Below, in pieces: positions 1 through 7,003 of a DNA stretch of 12,577 bases. The DNA comes from DUZB01 sp964407525 (GTDB taxonomy: Bacteria; Desulfobacterota; DSM-4660; Desulfatiglandales; Desulfatiglandaceae). The stretch lies in the NCBI GenBank assembly GCA_964407525.1, contig CAYOWC010000127.1, positions 1 to 12,577 on the forward strand, written 5' to 3'. A model generated the notes under the pieces. It did not search any database and was not told the origin of the DNA. It saw only the letters and a program-made list of their open reading frames with translations. The position numbers and the translations under genes are program-made. Every line of letters begins with the position of its first letter. The first letter of the stretch is position 1.

Positions 1-47
1 AGGACAGGATCTCGAAATTCTTCACCGGAAAGCGGTATGAATCTCAT
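1..47 (-). CDS. possible start of a further gene, cut by the left edge
   Basis: An ATG at 47-45 directly follows the stop codon of the acyl-CoA synthetase beta gene (TGA then ATG with no bases between). It opens a frame of 15 codons, reading MRFIPLSGEEFRDPV, that is still open at the window edge. The tight junction would fit a translationally coupled next gene. There is no clear purine-rich ribosome binding site in front of it and the piece is too short to recognise a family, so this is only a candidate. Confidence 0.25.
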   Translation of the reverse strand, partial: MRFIPLSGEEFRDPV

Positions 48-767
48 TCATTCACAGGCATTGGTTTTAACATGAGCCGTTGCATCTTCCGCTTTCAACA
101 TGATTCTGGCGTCCGCTACGATACATCTCTTCGGGGAACAGATCACCGGATTCAAATCGATGGACTCGAACTGCTCTTCAAGCTGCATAACCAGGTCGGA
201 GAAAGCAATCATCATTTGGGTCAATTCCTGTAAATTGATCGCTTCCGTCCCCCGGTAGCCCTCAAGCAGACGATGCGCTTTGAGGTCTTTGACCATAGAC
301 TGTACAACCCTCTCGTCCAAAGGGGGCATCCTCAGGCTCGTGTCTCCATAGATCTCCACCCCTGTTCCTCCCATGCCGAGCAGGACCACAGGGCCAAACT
401 GGTAGTCCATCTTAGCACCCACGATCAGTTCGACCCCACCCGCGACCATCTCTTCCAGAAGGACACCCCTGAAACCTGCGAGACGTCCAAGACGTGAGAA
501 AGCCTCTTTCAGGGTAGCATCGCTCTCAATACCCGTAATCACCCCACCCACGTCCGATTTATGAAGGACCTCAGGAGAGACGATCTTTGCCACCACCGGA
601 TAGCCGATTTCCTCGGCATAAAGCAGCGCCTCTTCGAGGCTTCTTGCCTCTCTGGATCTTGGGACATCAAGGCCGGCCAGAGACAACATTCGCTTTGCCT
701 CAGGCTCCATAACCCAACCAATCCCATCAGCATCCCGTAGTATATTCGAAATCTCTTTATTCAACAT
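48..767 (-). CDS. acdB: ADP-forming acyl-CoA (acetyl-CoA) synthetase, beta subunit (ATP-grasp)
   Basis: This 239-residue protein is the ATP-grasp half of an NDP-forming acyl-CoA synthetase, which converts acyl-CoA, ADP and phosphate to the free acid, CoA and ATP in the cytoplasm. The segment YPVVAKIVSPEVLHKSDVGG (about residues 56-75) carries the family's conserved Lys61 and His69, the histidine thought to relay phosphate to the nucleotide. A glycine-rich run (VLLGMGGTGVEIYGD) and the SIDLNPV segment near the C-terminus are also typical. The length matches stand-alone beta subunits. The start at 767 is supported by a strong GGAGGTG ribosome binding site about 6 bases upstream. The gene overlaps the end of the alpha subunit gene by 7 bases, so the two are translationally coupled and surely form one enzyme. 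The acyl group used is unknown; acetate is the default guess. Confidence 0.9.
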   Translation of the reverse strand: MLNKEISNILRDADGIGWVMEPEAKRMLSLAGLDVPRSREARSLEEALLYAEEIGYPVVAKIVSPEVLHKSDVGGVITGIESDATLKEAFSRLGRLAGFRGVLLEEMVAGGVELIVGAKMDYQFGPVVLLGMGGTGVEIYGDTSLRMPPLDERVVQSMVKDLKAHRLLEGYRGTEAINLQELTQMMIAFSDLVMQLEEQFESIDLNPVICSPKRCIVADARIMLKAEDATAHVKTNACE

Positions 768-2128
768 GGTTTACACCTCCTCATGGCATCCGCCATGTGA
801 ACGGCGCCTTCAATGGACGACGAAACAGGGATGCCATTGAGTTCAAATCCTTCGATCAACATACGGTATTTTTCCACATAAGGGACATAGGCCACAAGCG
901 GTTTTCGCGTCTGCATATAGATGTGACTCAACCGGGCCCCAAGGTCGGAACTGATCCCCGGAAGGTAGGGGAGCAATAGGATCAACACGCAATCGATCTC
1001 CGCTGATTTACTCAGCTGTTCGGTCACCGCCACGAAATCATCATCCACCGCACTTCCCGTCAAGTCGATGGGATTATTCACAGACACGATTTCCCGTATG
1101 CTTGCAGACAGCCCTTCACGGATTGCCTCCCCGGTCTGCTCGGAGAGAACGGGGACAGAAAGTCCTTTTGCTGAGCAAACATCCACGGCCAGGGCGCCGT
1201 GCCCGCCACTTCCCGTTACAATGCCCATCTTTCCCTCAATACCCCTGGGATAGCAGCTCAGGGCCTCGCAAAAAGATACCATTTCAAACTCGTTCTTGGC
1301 CTCAACCACACCATGCTGGGAAAGCACGGCGGAGAATGTGGCATAATCCCCTGCCAGAGAAGCGGTATGGCTGGAAACGGCCCTTTTTCCGCCGGGGCTC
1401 TTGCCGGATTTTAGCACAACCACCGGCTTGGGACACTCCCTGGCAGCCAGGACAAACTCACGTCCCTCATTCTTGCCGAAACCCTCTATGTAAAAGGCAA
1501 TGACCTTAGTCTTCGGGTCATCGGCAAAATAACGGAGCAGTTCCAGCTCCCTTATCACCGCCTTGTTTCCAATGCTTACAGCCATTGAAAGCCCGATACC
1601 TTCGCCCGAGAATTTGATCATCTGGTCCACCAGAATACCCCCGCTTTGGCTGACCACGGCCACATTGCCGGATTCGGGCCTCACCATGCGCTCACTGGGA
1701 AGGAACATGGTATCCACAATGGAGGGAGAATAGACTCCCAGGCAATTCGGACCGATAAAAGGAAAGTCGGCTTCCCTGGAAATGGCAACCATCCGATCTT
1801 GAATCCCCTTCCCGTTGGTCTCGGCAAACCCTCCGGAAATCACAGCAGCACCGCCGACTCCTGCCTGAATGCAGTCGGATAGGATATCCGGGCAGTGTTC
1901 CGCCCGAGCCGCGATTACCGCCAGGTCAATCCTTTGATCAATTTCCGATATGCTCGAAAAAACCTTCTCCCCTTGAAGAACGCCGCCCCGGGGATTGACG
2001 GGGAAAACCTTTACCGGATATCGAAGATTGTTCTTATTGTATATGACATTGGCAGGATGGCGGCTGTTTTTCAGAGAAACTCCGATAACAGCCATGGTCC
2101 TTGGTTCTAGTAAAGGTCCGAATCTCAT
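761..2128 (-). CDS. acdA: ADP-forming acyl-CoA (acetyl-CoA) synthetase, alpha subunit
   Basis: This 455-residue protein is the CoA-binding and phosphohistidine half of the ADP-forming acyl-CoA synthetase. A Rossmann-type CoA-binding domain covers roughly residues 1-130 (MAVIGVSLKNSRHPANVIY, then GPNCLGVYSP at 126-135). Succinyl-CoA-synthetase-like domains follow, with SQSGG at 160-164 and the SSHTASLAGD motif at 252-261. His254 in that motif is the expected phosphorylated residue. The length equals that of archaeal and bacterial alpha subunits in which the beta part is separate; many bacteria have both in one chain of about 700 residues. The ATG at 2128 is preceded by AGGAGGG at good spacing. 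The enzyme could conserve energy as ATP when acetyl-CoA or another acyl-CoA is released as the acid. A 95-base gap without an obvious terminator separates it from the upstream CNNM gene, so co-transcription is possible. Confidence 0.92.
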   Translation of the reverse strand: MRFGPLLEPRTMAVIGVSLKNSRHPANVIYNKNNLRYPVKVFPVNPRGGVLQGEKVFSSISEIDQRIDLAVIAARAEHCPDILSDCIQAGVGGAAVISGGFAETNGKGIQDRMVAISREADFPFIGPNCLGVYSPSIVDTMFLPSERMVRPESGNVAVVSQSGGILVDQMIKFSGEGIGLSMAVSIGNKAVIRELELLRYFADDPKTKVIAFYIEGFGKNEGREFVLAARECPKPVVVLKSGKSPGGKRAVSSHTASLAGDYATFSAVLSQHGVVEAKNEFEMVSFCEALSCYPRGIEGKMGIVTGSGGHGALAVDVCSAKGLSVPVLSEQTGEAIREGLSASIREIVSVNNPIDLTGSAVDDDFVAVTEQLSKSAEIDCVLILLLPYLPGISSDLGARLSHIYMQTRKPLVAYVPYVEKYRMLIEGFELNGIPVSSSIEGAVHMADAMRRCKPC

Positions 2129-2223
2129 GGGGCCCTCCTATGGGTGTTTCAGAAAAACTTTGGGTTGCCGGCATTTTTCCCGGTCAGAGGCGGCGCTCAT
2201 AGCCAAACTCAACAAAAACATGC

Positions 2224-3324
2224 CTACGTCACCACTGAAGCACTTTGCTCTGCCCGGACAGGTTTCGAGGCATCTACTTCCAAACCCATTGCCCGGGCGC
2301 GTTTCGCCCATTGTTGACGAGCAAGTGCCTGCATGTCTTTCACTTTGTCCATCTCATCCACAATTTCCATGCCCAGCAAAGTCTCCACCACATCTTCGAG
2401 GGTTACCAGGCCTTCCGTCCCTCCGTACTCCCCCACTACAATGGCGATATGCTGACGATGATCAAGAAAAAATTCCAACAGGTCCGACAAGGACATCACC
2501 TCGGCGACGGTCATGATCTCCCGTTTCAATGTCTCAAGTTTGGCCTCGCCGTGACCCTCCGCTTTGGAGAGCAGCATGTCATCCTTCATAGTAAACCCGG
2601 TGATATCGTCAAGATCCGTCCGGTACAAAGGTATGCGGGAAAAAGGTGACTTTGCGTGGTCGTCAAGCACTTCGGCAACGGTCATATCCTGGCGGAGCCC
2701 AAAGATCACCGTTCGCGGTGTCATGATATCCCTGGCCCTCAGGGCTTGAAACCGAAACAGGTTGCGGATAATCCGCGATTCACGCTCGTTGATATGCCCG
2801 GCCCGTTCCCCGATACCCGCCATGGCGACAAACTCATCCCGGATGAACACGTGATGCCCCTTCTCAGGAGCAATGAGTTTGGTCAATTTTTCCGAAACCA
2901 CTATCAGCGGATACAGGGCAAAAATCAAACCACGCACAAAAATTGCCGTGATTCCGGCGAGCTTCCGCCAGTAGACAGCACCCAGCGTTTTGGGAATGAT
3001 CTCAGAGAGGAACAAAATCATCAATGTCATAACCGCCGAAAATAGCCCGAACCAGGCACTGCCGAAAACGGCGGTGGCCTTCGCCCCGGAACCGATCGCC
3101 CCCACCGTATGGGCAATCGTGTTCAAGGTCAGGATGGCCGCGAGGGATTGGTCCACGTTATCCTGTTTTAATCTTTTCAAAAGGGCGGCTTTTTTCGGTT
3201 CTTTTTTTTGCAGGTCCGCAATGTAGGAAGGCGTGACACTTAGCAGCACAGCTTCCGCCACGGAACAAATAAAGGAGAAGACCAAAGCCAGCAGCACATA
3301 GCTGATGAGCAGGACTACGTCCAT
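2224..3324 (-). CDS. CNNM/DUF21 membrane protein with CBS pair (hemolysin C / CorC-like)
   Basis: This 366-residue inner-membrane protein belongs to the CNNM (DUF21) family, linked in other organisms to Mg2+ or other cation export or homeostasis. The N-terminal 150 residues hold hydrophobic segments (about 3-30, 60-80, 92-110 and 123-145) and the family hallmark SEIIPKTLGAVYWRKLAG at 107-124. A CBS domain pair follows (about 198-325), with the usual DIMTPRT at 199-205, SRIPLY at 229-234 and GEYGGTEGLVTLEDVVETLLG at 298-318. The chain ends about 40 residues after the second CBS domain, so the CorC_HlyC C-terminal domain found in many homologues is missing. I place the start at the ATG at 3324, giving the N-terminal membrane helix directly and a 1-base gap after the VOC gene; an in-frame TTG at 3351 would add nine residues overlapping that gene. 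The ribosome binding site is weak, so translation may depend on coupling to the VOC gene. Confidence 0.85.
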   Translation of the reverse strand: MDVVLLISYVLLALVFSFICSVAEAVLLSVTPSYIADLQKKEPKKAALLKRLKQDNVDQSLAAILTLNTIAHTVGAIGSGAKATAVFGSAWFGLFSAVMTLMILFLSEIIPKTLGAVYWRKLAGITAIFVRGLIFALYPLIVVSEKLTKLIAPEKGHHVFIRDEFVAMAGIGERAGHINERESRIIRNLFRFQALRARDIMTPRTVIFGLRQDMTVAEVLDDHAKSPFSRIPLYRTDLDDITGFTMKDDMLLSKAEGHGEAKLETLKREIMTVAEVMSLSDLLEFFLDHRQHIAIVVGEYGGTEGLVTLEDVVETLLGMEIVDEMDKVKDMQALARQQWAKRARAMGLEVDASKPVRAEQSASVVT

Positions 3325-3325
3325 A

Positions 3326-3709
3326 TTAATCCAAGACTTGGAATATTTCAAAAACGAGGTGGTCGGGTCCTTCGAAGAATGCCATCTTCACATCACCCGC
3401 ATCCGTAGGCGGGAGGCTGAAGGGGAACCCTTTTTCCTTTAATTCTCCATAAACCGCGTCCAGATCATCAACCTGAAGGCCGATGTGATGATATCCAAAC
3501 CGGGTCTTTGAATCTCCATGAACCGCATCCTCATCCTCCCTCGCTACTCGAAGGTTGATGAGAACTCCACTCAGATTGAGTGAGGCCCCATCGCTGGGGC
3601 CGAATTTTCTCCGTGCAACCAACTCTGCACCCAGGGTTTCCGAGAAAAAATGGATCATTTCCTCCAGATCGCTACAAATCAAATGAAGATGATGGTATCG
3701 ATATTTCAT
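3326..3709 (-). CDS. VOC family (glyoxalase-fold) protein
   Basis: This 127-residue protein is one vicinal-oxygen-chelate module pair, the size and layout of methylmalonyl-CoA epimerase and glyoxalase-like proteins. The two beta-alpha-beta-beta-beta units start at YRYHHLHLICSDLEEMIHFF (residues 3-22) and FGYHHIGLQVDDLDAVYGEL (71-90). Candidate metal ligands are His7 or His9, His75 and Glu121 in HLVFEIFQ. The reaction is not predictable from this alone. I chose the ATG at 3709 because AAGGAG lies about 8 bases upstream and the fold begins right there. The frame stays open upstream as far as 3856 with coding-like sequence but no ATG (see findings). The CNNM gene starts one base after this stop codon, so the two are probably co-translated. 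Confidence 0.8.
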   Translation of the reverse strand: MKYRYHHLHLICSDLEEMIHFFSETLGAELVARRKFGPSDGASLNLSGVLINLRVAREDEDAVHGDSKTRFGYHHIGLQVDDLDAVYGELKEKGFPFSLPPTDAGDVKMAFFEGPDHLVFEIFQVLD

Positions 3710-3821
3710 CTGTTCTTCTCCTTTTATATCTTCTAAAGTAATTCGAAAAAAGTCAAATTCAACCCAGGGAGCAGAGGCTCCGTTTACGGATTTCACTGGG
3801 ACATGCAACCATTTACCATGC

Positions 3822-3838
3822 TCGACATACTCTGTCGA
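3822..3838. repeat. short perfect inverted repeat
   Basis: TCGACA and TGTCGA are separated by TACTC, a perfect 6-base stem with a 5-base loop. It lies between the divergently oriented gene remnant (plus) and VOC gene (minus). It could be an operator-like site or just part of a decayed sequence; nothing in the window names a regulator for it. Confidence 0.4.
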
Positions 3839-3849
3839 CTTCTTATTTT

Positions 3850-4255
3850 GTGAACTTCATCCTTGTTTTCTATGCACCCAAGGAAATATTGCCCTATCGA
3901 GGGCTGGGTTCAGGAATAAAGCTTGCAATGGAAGCTTGGCCGGAAATCGATTTTGTCGATGACCGTGACGGCTGCCTGTTCACCGTTACAGTTCTCCCGC
4001 AAAATCGGATACATCGGGTAAATCGTCAAGAATGTCGGAGAAAAGGTCGGAGAAAAGGTCGGAGAAAAATTATCCCAAAATCAGCACGCGATCATTGATG
4101 AAATGATTCATAATCCGACTGTTTCTGCGAGAGAATTAGCTGAAATTGCAGGGATATCCAGCAGGAAAATCGAAGAGAATATAAAGAAACTGAAGGCGTT
4201 GGGCATGGTCAAGCGTATCGGCCCAGCCAAGGGCGGCCATTGGGAGATCATGTGA
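3850..4255 (+). pseudogene. remnant of an AlbA_2/RecG-like ATP-binding transcriptional regulator, C-terminal part, frameshifted
   Basis: Two adjacent plus-strand frames together encode the C-terminus of the family usually annotated as ATP-binding protein, AlbA_2 domain or RecG-like helicase. From 3850 to about 4020 the frame reads NFILVFYAPKEILPYRGLGS and then a segment ending FVDDRDGCLFTVTV, the typical end of the core domain. Between about 4022 and 4033 the reading must shift by one base. From there the second frame gives VGEK three times, followed by a winged-helix segment (TVSARELAEIAGISSRKIEE, then LKALGMVKRIGPAKGGHWEI) and a TGA at 4253-4255. Family members are about 400-500 residues long, so at least the N-terminal two thirds are gone. 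It is the only plus-strand gene trace in the window and faces the DUF1638 gene tail to tail. A sequencing error could explain the shift but not the missing front. Confidence 0.8.
4034..4069 (+). repeat. three tandem 12-base repeats inside the gene remnant
   Basis: GTCGGAGAAAAG occurs at 4034-4045 and 4046-4057, and with one final-base change at 4058-4069. In frame it encodes VGEK three times, a linker repeat I associate with this regulator family, placed just before the winged helix. The number of units often varies, as expected of slippage-prone repeats, and the frameshift lies just upstream. Confidence 0.85.
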
Positions 4256-4272
4256 CCTACAACGAAGTCGTT

Positions 4273-4962
4273 TTAACCGTTTTCCAGAAACATTTCCTGG
4301 GTGACAGCCTGGCATGGAGAAAGGGAAAAGAAATCCTGATCTGTATAGGGGCCCTCAACCAGCTTCTTAAAATAGTCCAGGTTCCCCTGAATTTCTTCAT
4401 ATTCTTTCTTGAAAAATCGGGCATTTTCCATAGCCCTTTTCCTCGGTTTTTCCATATCCCCCACGCCCGTATTAATCAGGATGATATGTGTATAATGCTT
4501 TAGTTCTTCCTCCATAACCCACACGGACGTTTCCCGGTCAAACCTCTGCATATAGTCCTCTTCGACTATGGTCAAAGGGTCTTTTCCCTCTTCAATCCAA
4601 CCGGGTGTCAGATAATATGTTCCAGGTCTTTCCTCAAAAGCCTTCTTATAGGCTTCCAGGGACCCCATGAAAAAGGCGATACAATCGTGGCATCGGGGAA
4701 CCAGAAGGTCCTGGCGGTTCGCCGCGACACTGACGATCCCGTTGGAACAGAGCCCATAACCCAGCACAACCCTCGCAGCATCATTCGCCACCTTATCGAT
4801 CTGTTCCTGGACCAGAGGCGCCATCTTGTCCGGTGTACGGTGTAATCCCTGGTCCAGATAGCGAATATCCACACTTGGGTTTTGCGCCCGAACAAACTCA
4901 AGTTCGGGCTCCATCACCCGGCAGGCTACAATAACTGTATTCCCTTTTTCCTCTTTCGGCAT
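4273..4962 (-). CDS. DUF1638 family protein, probable accessory protein of corrinoid methyl transfer
   Basis: This 229-residue soluble protein matches the DUF1638 family, whose function is not established but which tends to sit in corrinoid methyltransferase clusters. Recognisable family segments are ACRVMEPEL (13-21), RYLDQGLHRTPDKM (34-47), LGYGLCSNG (67-75), PRCHDCIAFFMGS (89-101) and GTYYLTPGW (114-122). Cys14, His41, Cys72, Cys91, His92, Asp93 and Cys94 fall in these blocks, so a metal-binding or redox role is plausible, though this is inference. It has no signal peptide or membrane helix. The ATG at 4962 follows GGAGAAAGGGG. It lies 73 bases after the fusion methyltransferase gene on the same strand and is probably the last gene of the methyl transfer operon, with the gene remnant beyond it on the opposite strand. 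Confidence 0.75.
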   Translation of the reverse strand: MPKEEKGNTVIVACRVMEPELEFVRAQNPSVDIRYLDQGLHRTPDKMAPLVQEQIDKVANDAARVVLGYGLCSNGIVSVAANRQDLLVPRCHDCIAFFMGSLEAYKKAFEERPGTYYLTPGWIEEGKDPLTIVEEDYMQRFDRETSVWVMEEELKHYTHIILINTGVGDMEKPRKRAMENARFFKKEYEEIQGNLDYFKKLVEGPYTDQDFFSLSPCQAVTQEMFLENG

Positions 4963-5012
4963 TCGACCGCCCCTTTCTCCTCTCTATTTTTGGTGTGCAA
5001 CCGAATTCTCTA

Positions 5013-5030
5013 AGCTAACGGCCAATAGCT
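5013..5030. repeat. short hairpin in the gap before the DUF1638 gene
   Basis: AGCTA and TAGCT flank an 8-base centre containing GGCC, and AGCTAA occurs again at 5034-5039, overlapping the end of the upstream gene. The stem is AT-rich and no T run follows it in the direction of transcription, so it is a poor terminator. It may be an inter-gene processing site or a chance low-complexity sequence. Confidence 0.35.
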
Positions 5031-5035
5031 AAAAG

Positions 5036-6982
5036 CTAATTGCTGCTTTTAAGTATCATTTCTTTGACCAGAGAAATGGCTTCGCCCGCATCTTGGGCAT
5101 ACCCGTCTGCCCCTATGCCTTCAGCAAACTTCTGATTGACCGGGGCGCCTCCAACGATGATTCTGAGATTTTCTCTCAAACCTGCTTCGCCAAGGGCGTC
5201 GATGATTTTTTTCATTTCAGGCATGGTAGTTGTTAAAAGGGCGGATATCCCGACGATATTTGGTTTTTTCTCAGCTACCTGGCGGACAAAATCCTCCGCC
5301 TTCACATTGACGCCTAAATCCACCGTATCAAAACCTACCCCTTTCAGCATGGTCAGGACCATGTTCTTCCCGATATCATGGAGATCCCCTCGAACGGTCC
5401 CGATCATGATCGTTCCGCTGCTTTCCCTGTCAAAACTTGCCAGGTGAGGCTCCAGAACCGACAAGCCCTCGTTGATGGCTCTCGCAGCAAGCAAAACTTC
5501 AGGAATGAATACACTCCCATCTTTGAATTTCTCCCCGATGGTTTCCATGGTGGAAAGCATTCCCTGTTGCAGGATGTCCCGGGCCTTAAAGCCCCTGTCC
5601 AGCATCTCCTGAACACCATTTTTTATTTTCTTGAAATCACCTTTAAGCACCAAATTCCGAATGGGCTCGAAGTCTTCGTCAGACGAAACGGCTTTTGGGG
5701 TTACACGCTCCACCGTTTCTTTGATCAGACTCTCCGTAAGGGGTCTGACCGACCCTGCTTCCAGAGGCAGCCGGCCTTCTTTTTCAAAGCGTTCTCCAAT
5801 ATACACCAGTCGCTCAAATTGGGTATTGGGGGGGCTGGTATCTCCTATGGAGGCAACCAACCTCTTTCCGGGGGATATCACCTTGAACATATGATCGAGA
5901 TAGTTTTTAAGATCCTCCTGGGAGGTGGATTCCTCTAGCAGCATGTTCTCCGGAATACCCCCGTGAATGGTCAGATTGCCGGACCGGCACCATCTGTCAT
6001 AGTATTCATCGATGGTCACCTTGGTCATGGGATAGGGAGTTACAGCGTCTGCGATGTCCATACCACATTTTGGAACCAGATCCATTAACCCACGGTTTTC
6101 CCCGTCCGTGTGCATGGCAAGGAGTATCCCCTTGGCATGGAGGGCTTCAGAGGCCTTTCTGCACCAGGGCACGATCTCTTTTTCAAAATAGGCGGGATAC
6201 GTCACCATGTCGTCCACGTTTGCGGACCACAAAACGACATCCGCCGGGGAATCCGCAAGGATGGTTATCAATTGATCATAGGCATGCTCCAAAGCCCCGG
6301 CCAGTTCTCCCATCTCTTTCTTATGATCATGATAGTGATAATAGAAAGCCGTAGCGCCCAAGAAGGTTTTCTGGATGAAATGCACGGGAGAAGAACACGC
6401 AATTCCAAGCCCCTGTCCCACTGCCACGCCATCCTCCCCAACACTCTCTTTCCATCGAAGGAAACGTTCATAAGCCGGTTTCAAGGTAAGGTTCCCGAAG
6501 ATATGCGCTAAGACGCGATAATCTTCCGGTCCCTTGATGGCCGGTTCCTTCACCCAGGTGATGGAGGCCCCGGATTGTTTCATCTCTCTGGTGGTTCCGT
6601 GCCTGACACTCACCATACCCACGGGCGTATGATATTCCACATGGGTCATCTGCTCATCGCCGTCGTCCTCATATTCTACCCGGATGTCTACATCGGAGGA
6701 GAATTCAAAATCATAGGGGAACTCCTTCAGGCGGTAGAGCCCAATGGCACGGTGAGCAATATCATCACGTTTTTCGGGTTTGAGATATTCAGGGATCATC
6801 TTGTGCAGGGGCCACCCTTCCCTGCGATGGATCTCCTCCACTGTCAGGCCTTTATATTTCTCCGGCATGGTCCCGGACAAGTCATGGGCGTTATGCCATA
6901 GGTCAATTCTGGGTACCCATGGAATTTTGTCAACGAGTTCGCCCCTGGCCACTTTCAATATTCGTTCTCTATGGGTCAACAT
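5036..6982 (-). CDS. fusion of URO-D-type methyltransferase and corrinoid-binding domains (CmuA-like layout)
   Basis: This 648-residue cytoplasmic protein has two parts. Residues 1 to about 425 form a TIM barrel of the uroporphyrinogen decarboxylase superfamily, the branch containing the methylcobamide methyltransferases MtaA/MtbA and CmuA. Residues about 437-648 are a complete corrinoid-binding unit. It has a helical cap (about 438-515, with GEKFKDGSVFIPEVLLAARA at 483-502), then GDLHDIGKN at 532-540 whose His535 is the expected lower cobalt ligand, SALL at 580-583, and GGAP at 611-614. The order methyltransferase then corrinoid domain is that of CmuA, the chloromethane methyltransferase of aerobic methylotrophs. 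In the barrel, the His-x-Cys zinc motif of MtaA is replaced by His291-Thr-Asp293, and the position of the later zinc Cys appears to be Val375. It probably methylates its own corrinoid from an unknown donor or passes a methyl group on. The ATG at 6982 follows AAAGGA; the gap to the upstream pterin methyltransferase gene is 21 bases. Confidence 0.88.
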   Translation of the reverse strand: MLTHRERILKVARGELVDKIPWVPRIDLWHNAHDLSGTMPEKYKGLTVEEIHRREGWPLHKMIPEYLKPEKRDDIAHRAIGLYRLKEFPYDFEFSSDVDIRVEYEDDGDEQMTHVEYHTPVGMVSVRHGTTREMKQSGASITWVKEPAIKGPEDYRVLAHIFGNLTLKPAYERFLRWKESVGEDGVAVGQGLGIACSSPVHFIQKTFLGATAFYYHYHDHKKEMGELAGALEHAYDQLITILADSPADVVLWSANVDDMVTYPAYFEKEIVPWCRKASEALHAKGILLAMHTDGENRGLMDLVPKCGMDIADAVTPYPMTKVTIDEYYDRWCRSGNLTIHGGIPENMLLEESTSQEDLKNYLDHMFKVISPGKRLVASIGDTSPPNTQFERLVYIGERFEKEGRLPLEAGSVRPLTESLIKETVERVTPKAVSSDEDFEPIRNLVLKGDFKKIKNGVQEMLDRGFKARDILQQGMLSTMETIGEKFKDGSVFIPEVLLAARAINEGLSVLEPHLASFDRESSGTIMIGTVRGDLHDIGKNMVLTMLKGVGFDTVDLGVNVKAEDFVRQVAEKKPNIVGISALLTTTMPEMKKIIDALGEAGLRENLRIIVGGAPVNQKFAEGIGADGYAQDAGEAISLVKEMILKSSN

Positions 6983-7003
6983 AATTCAATTCCTTTCTAA
7001 AAA

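Noticed and set aside
1102..1503. Long open frame on the plus strand inside the acyl-CoA synthetase alpha gene
   Set aside because: It is a mirror of a strongly supported gene; its translation is rich in Arg, Pro and His and shows no domain. The same applies to other plus-strand frames at 1995-2516, 5378-5938 and 8837-9325.
3715..3760. Promoter in front of the VOC gene on the minus strand
   Set aside because: A TTGACT resembling a -35 box is visible, but no good -10 box lies at 16-18 bases and the segment reads through as an open coding-like frame.
4256..4272. Bidirectional terminator between the gene remnant and the DUF1638 gene
   Set aside because: Only a 4-base stem (AACG/CGTT) with a short T run can be drawn; too weak to call.
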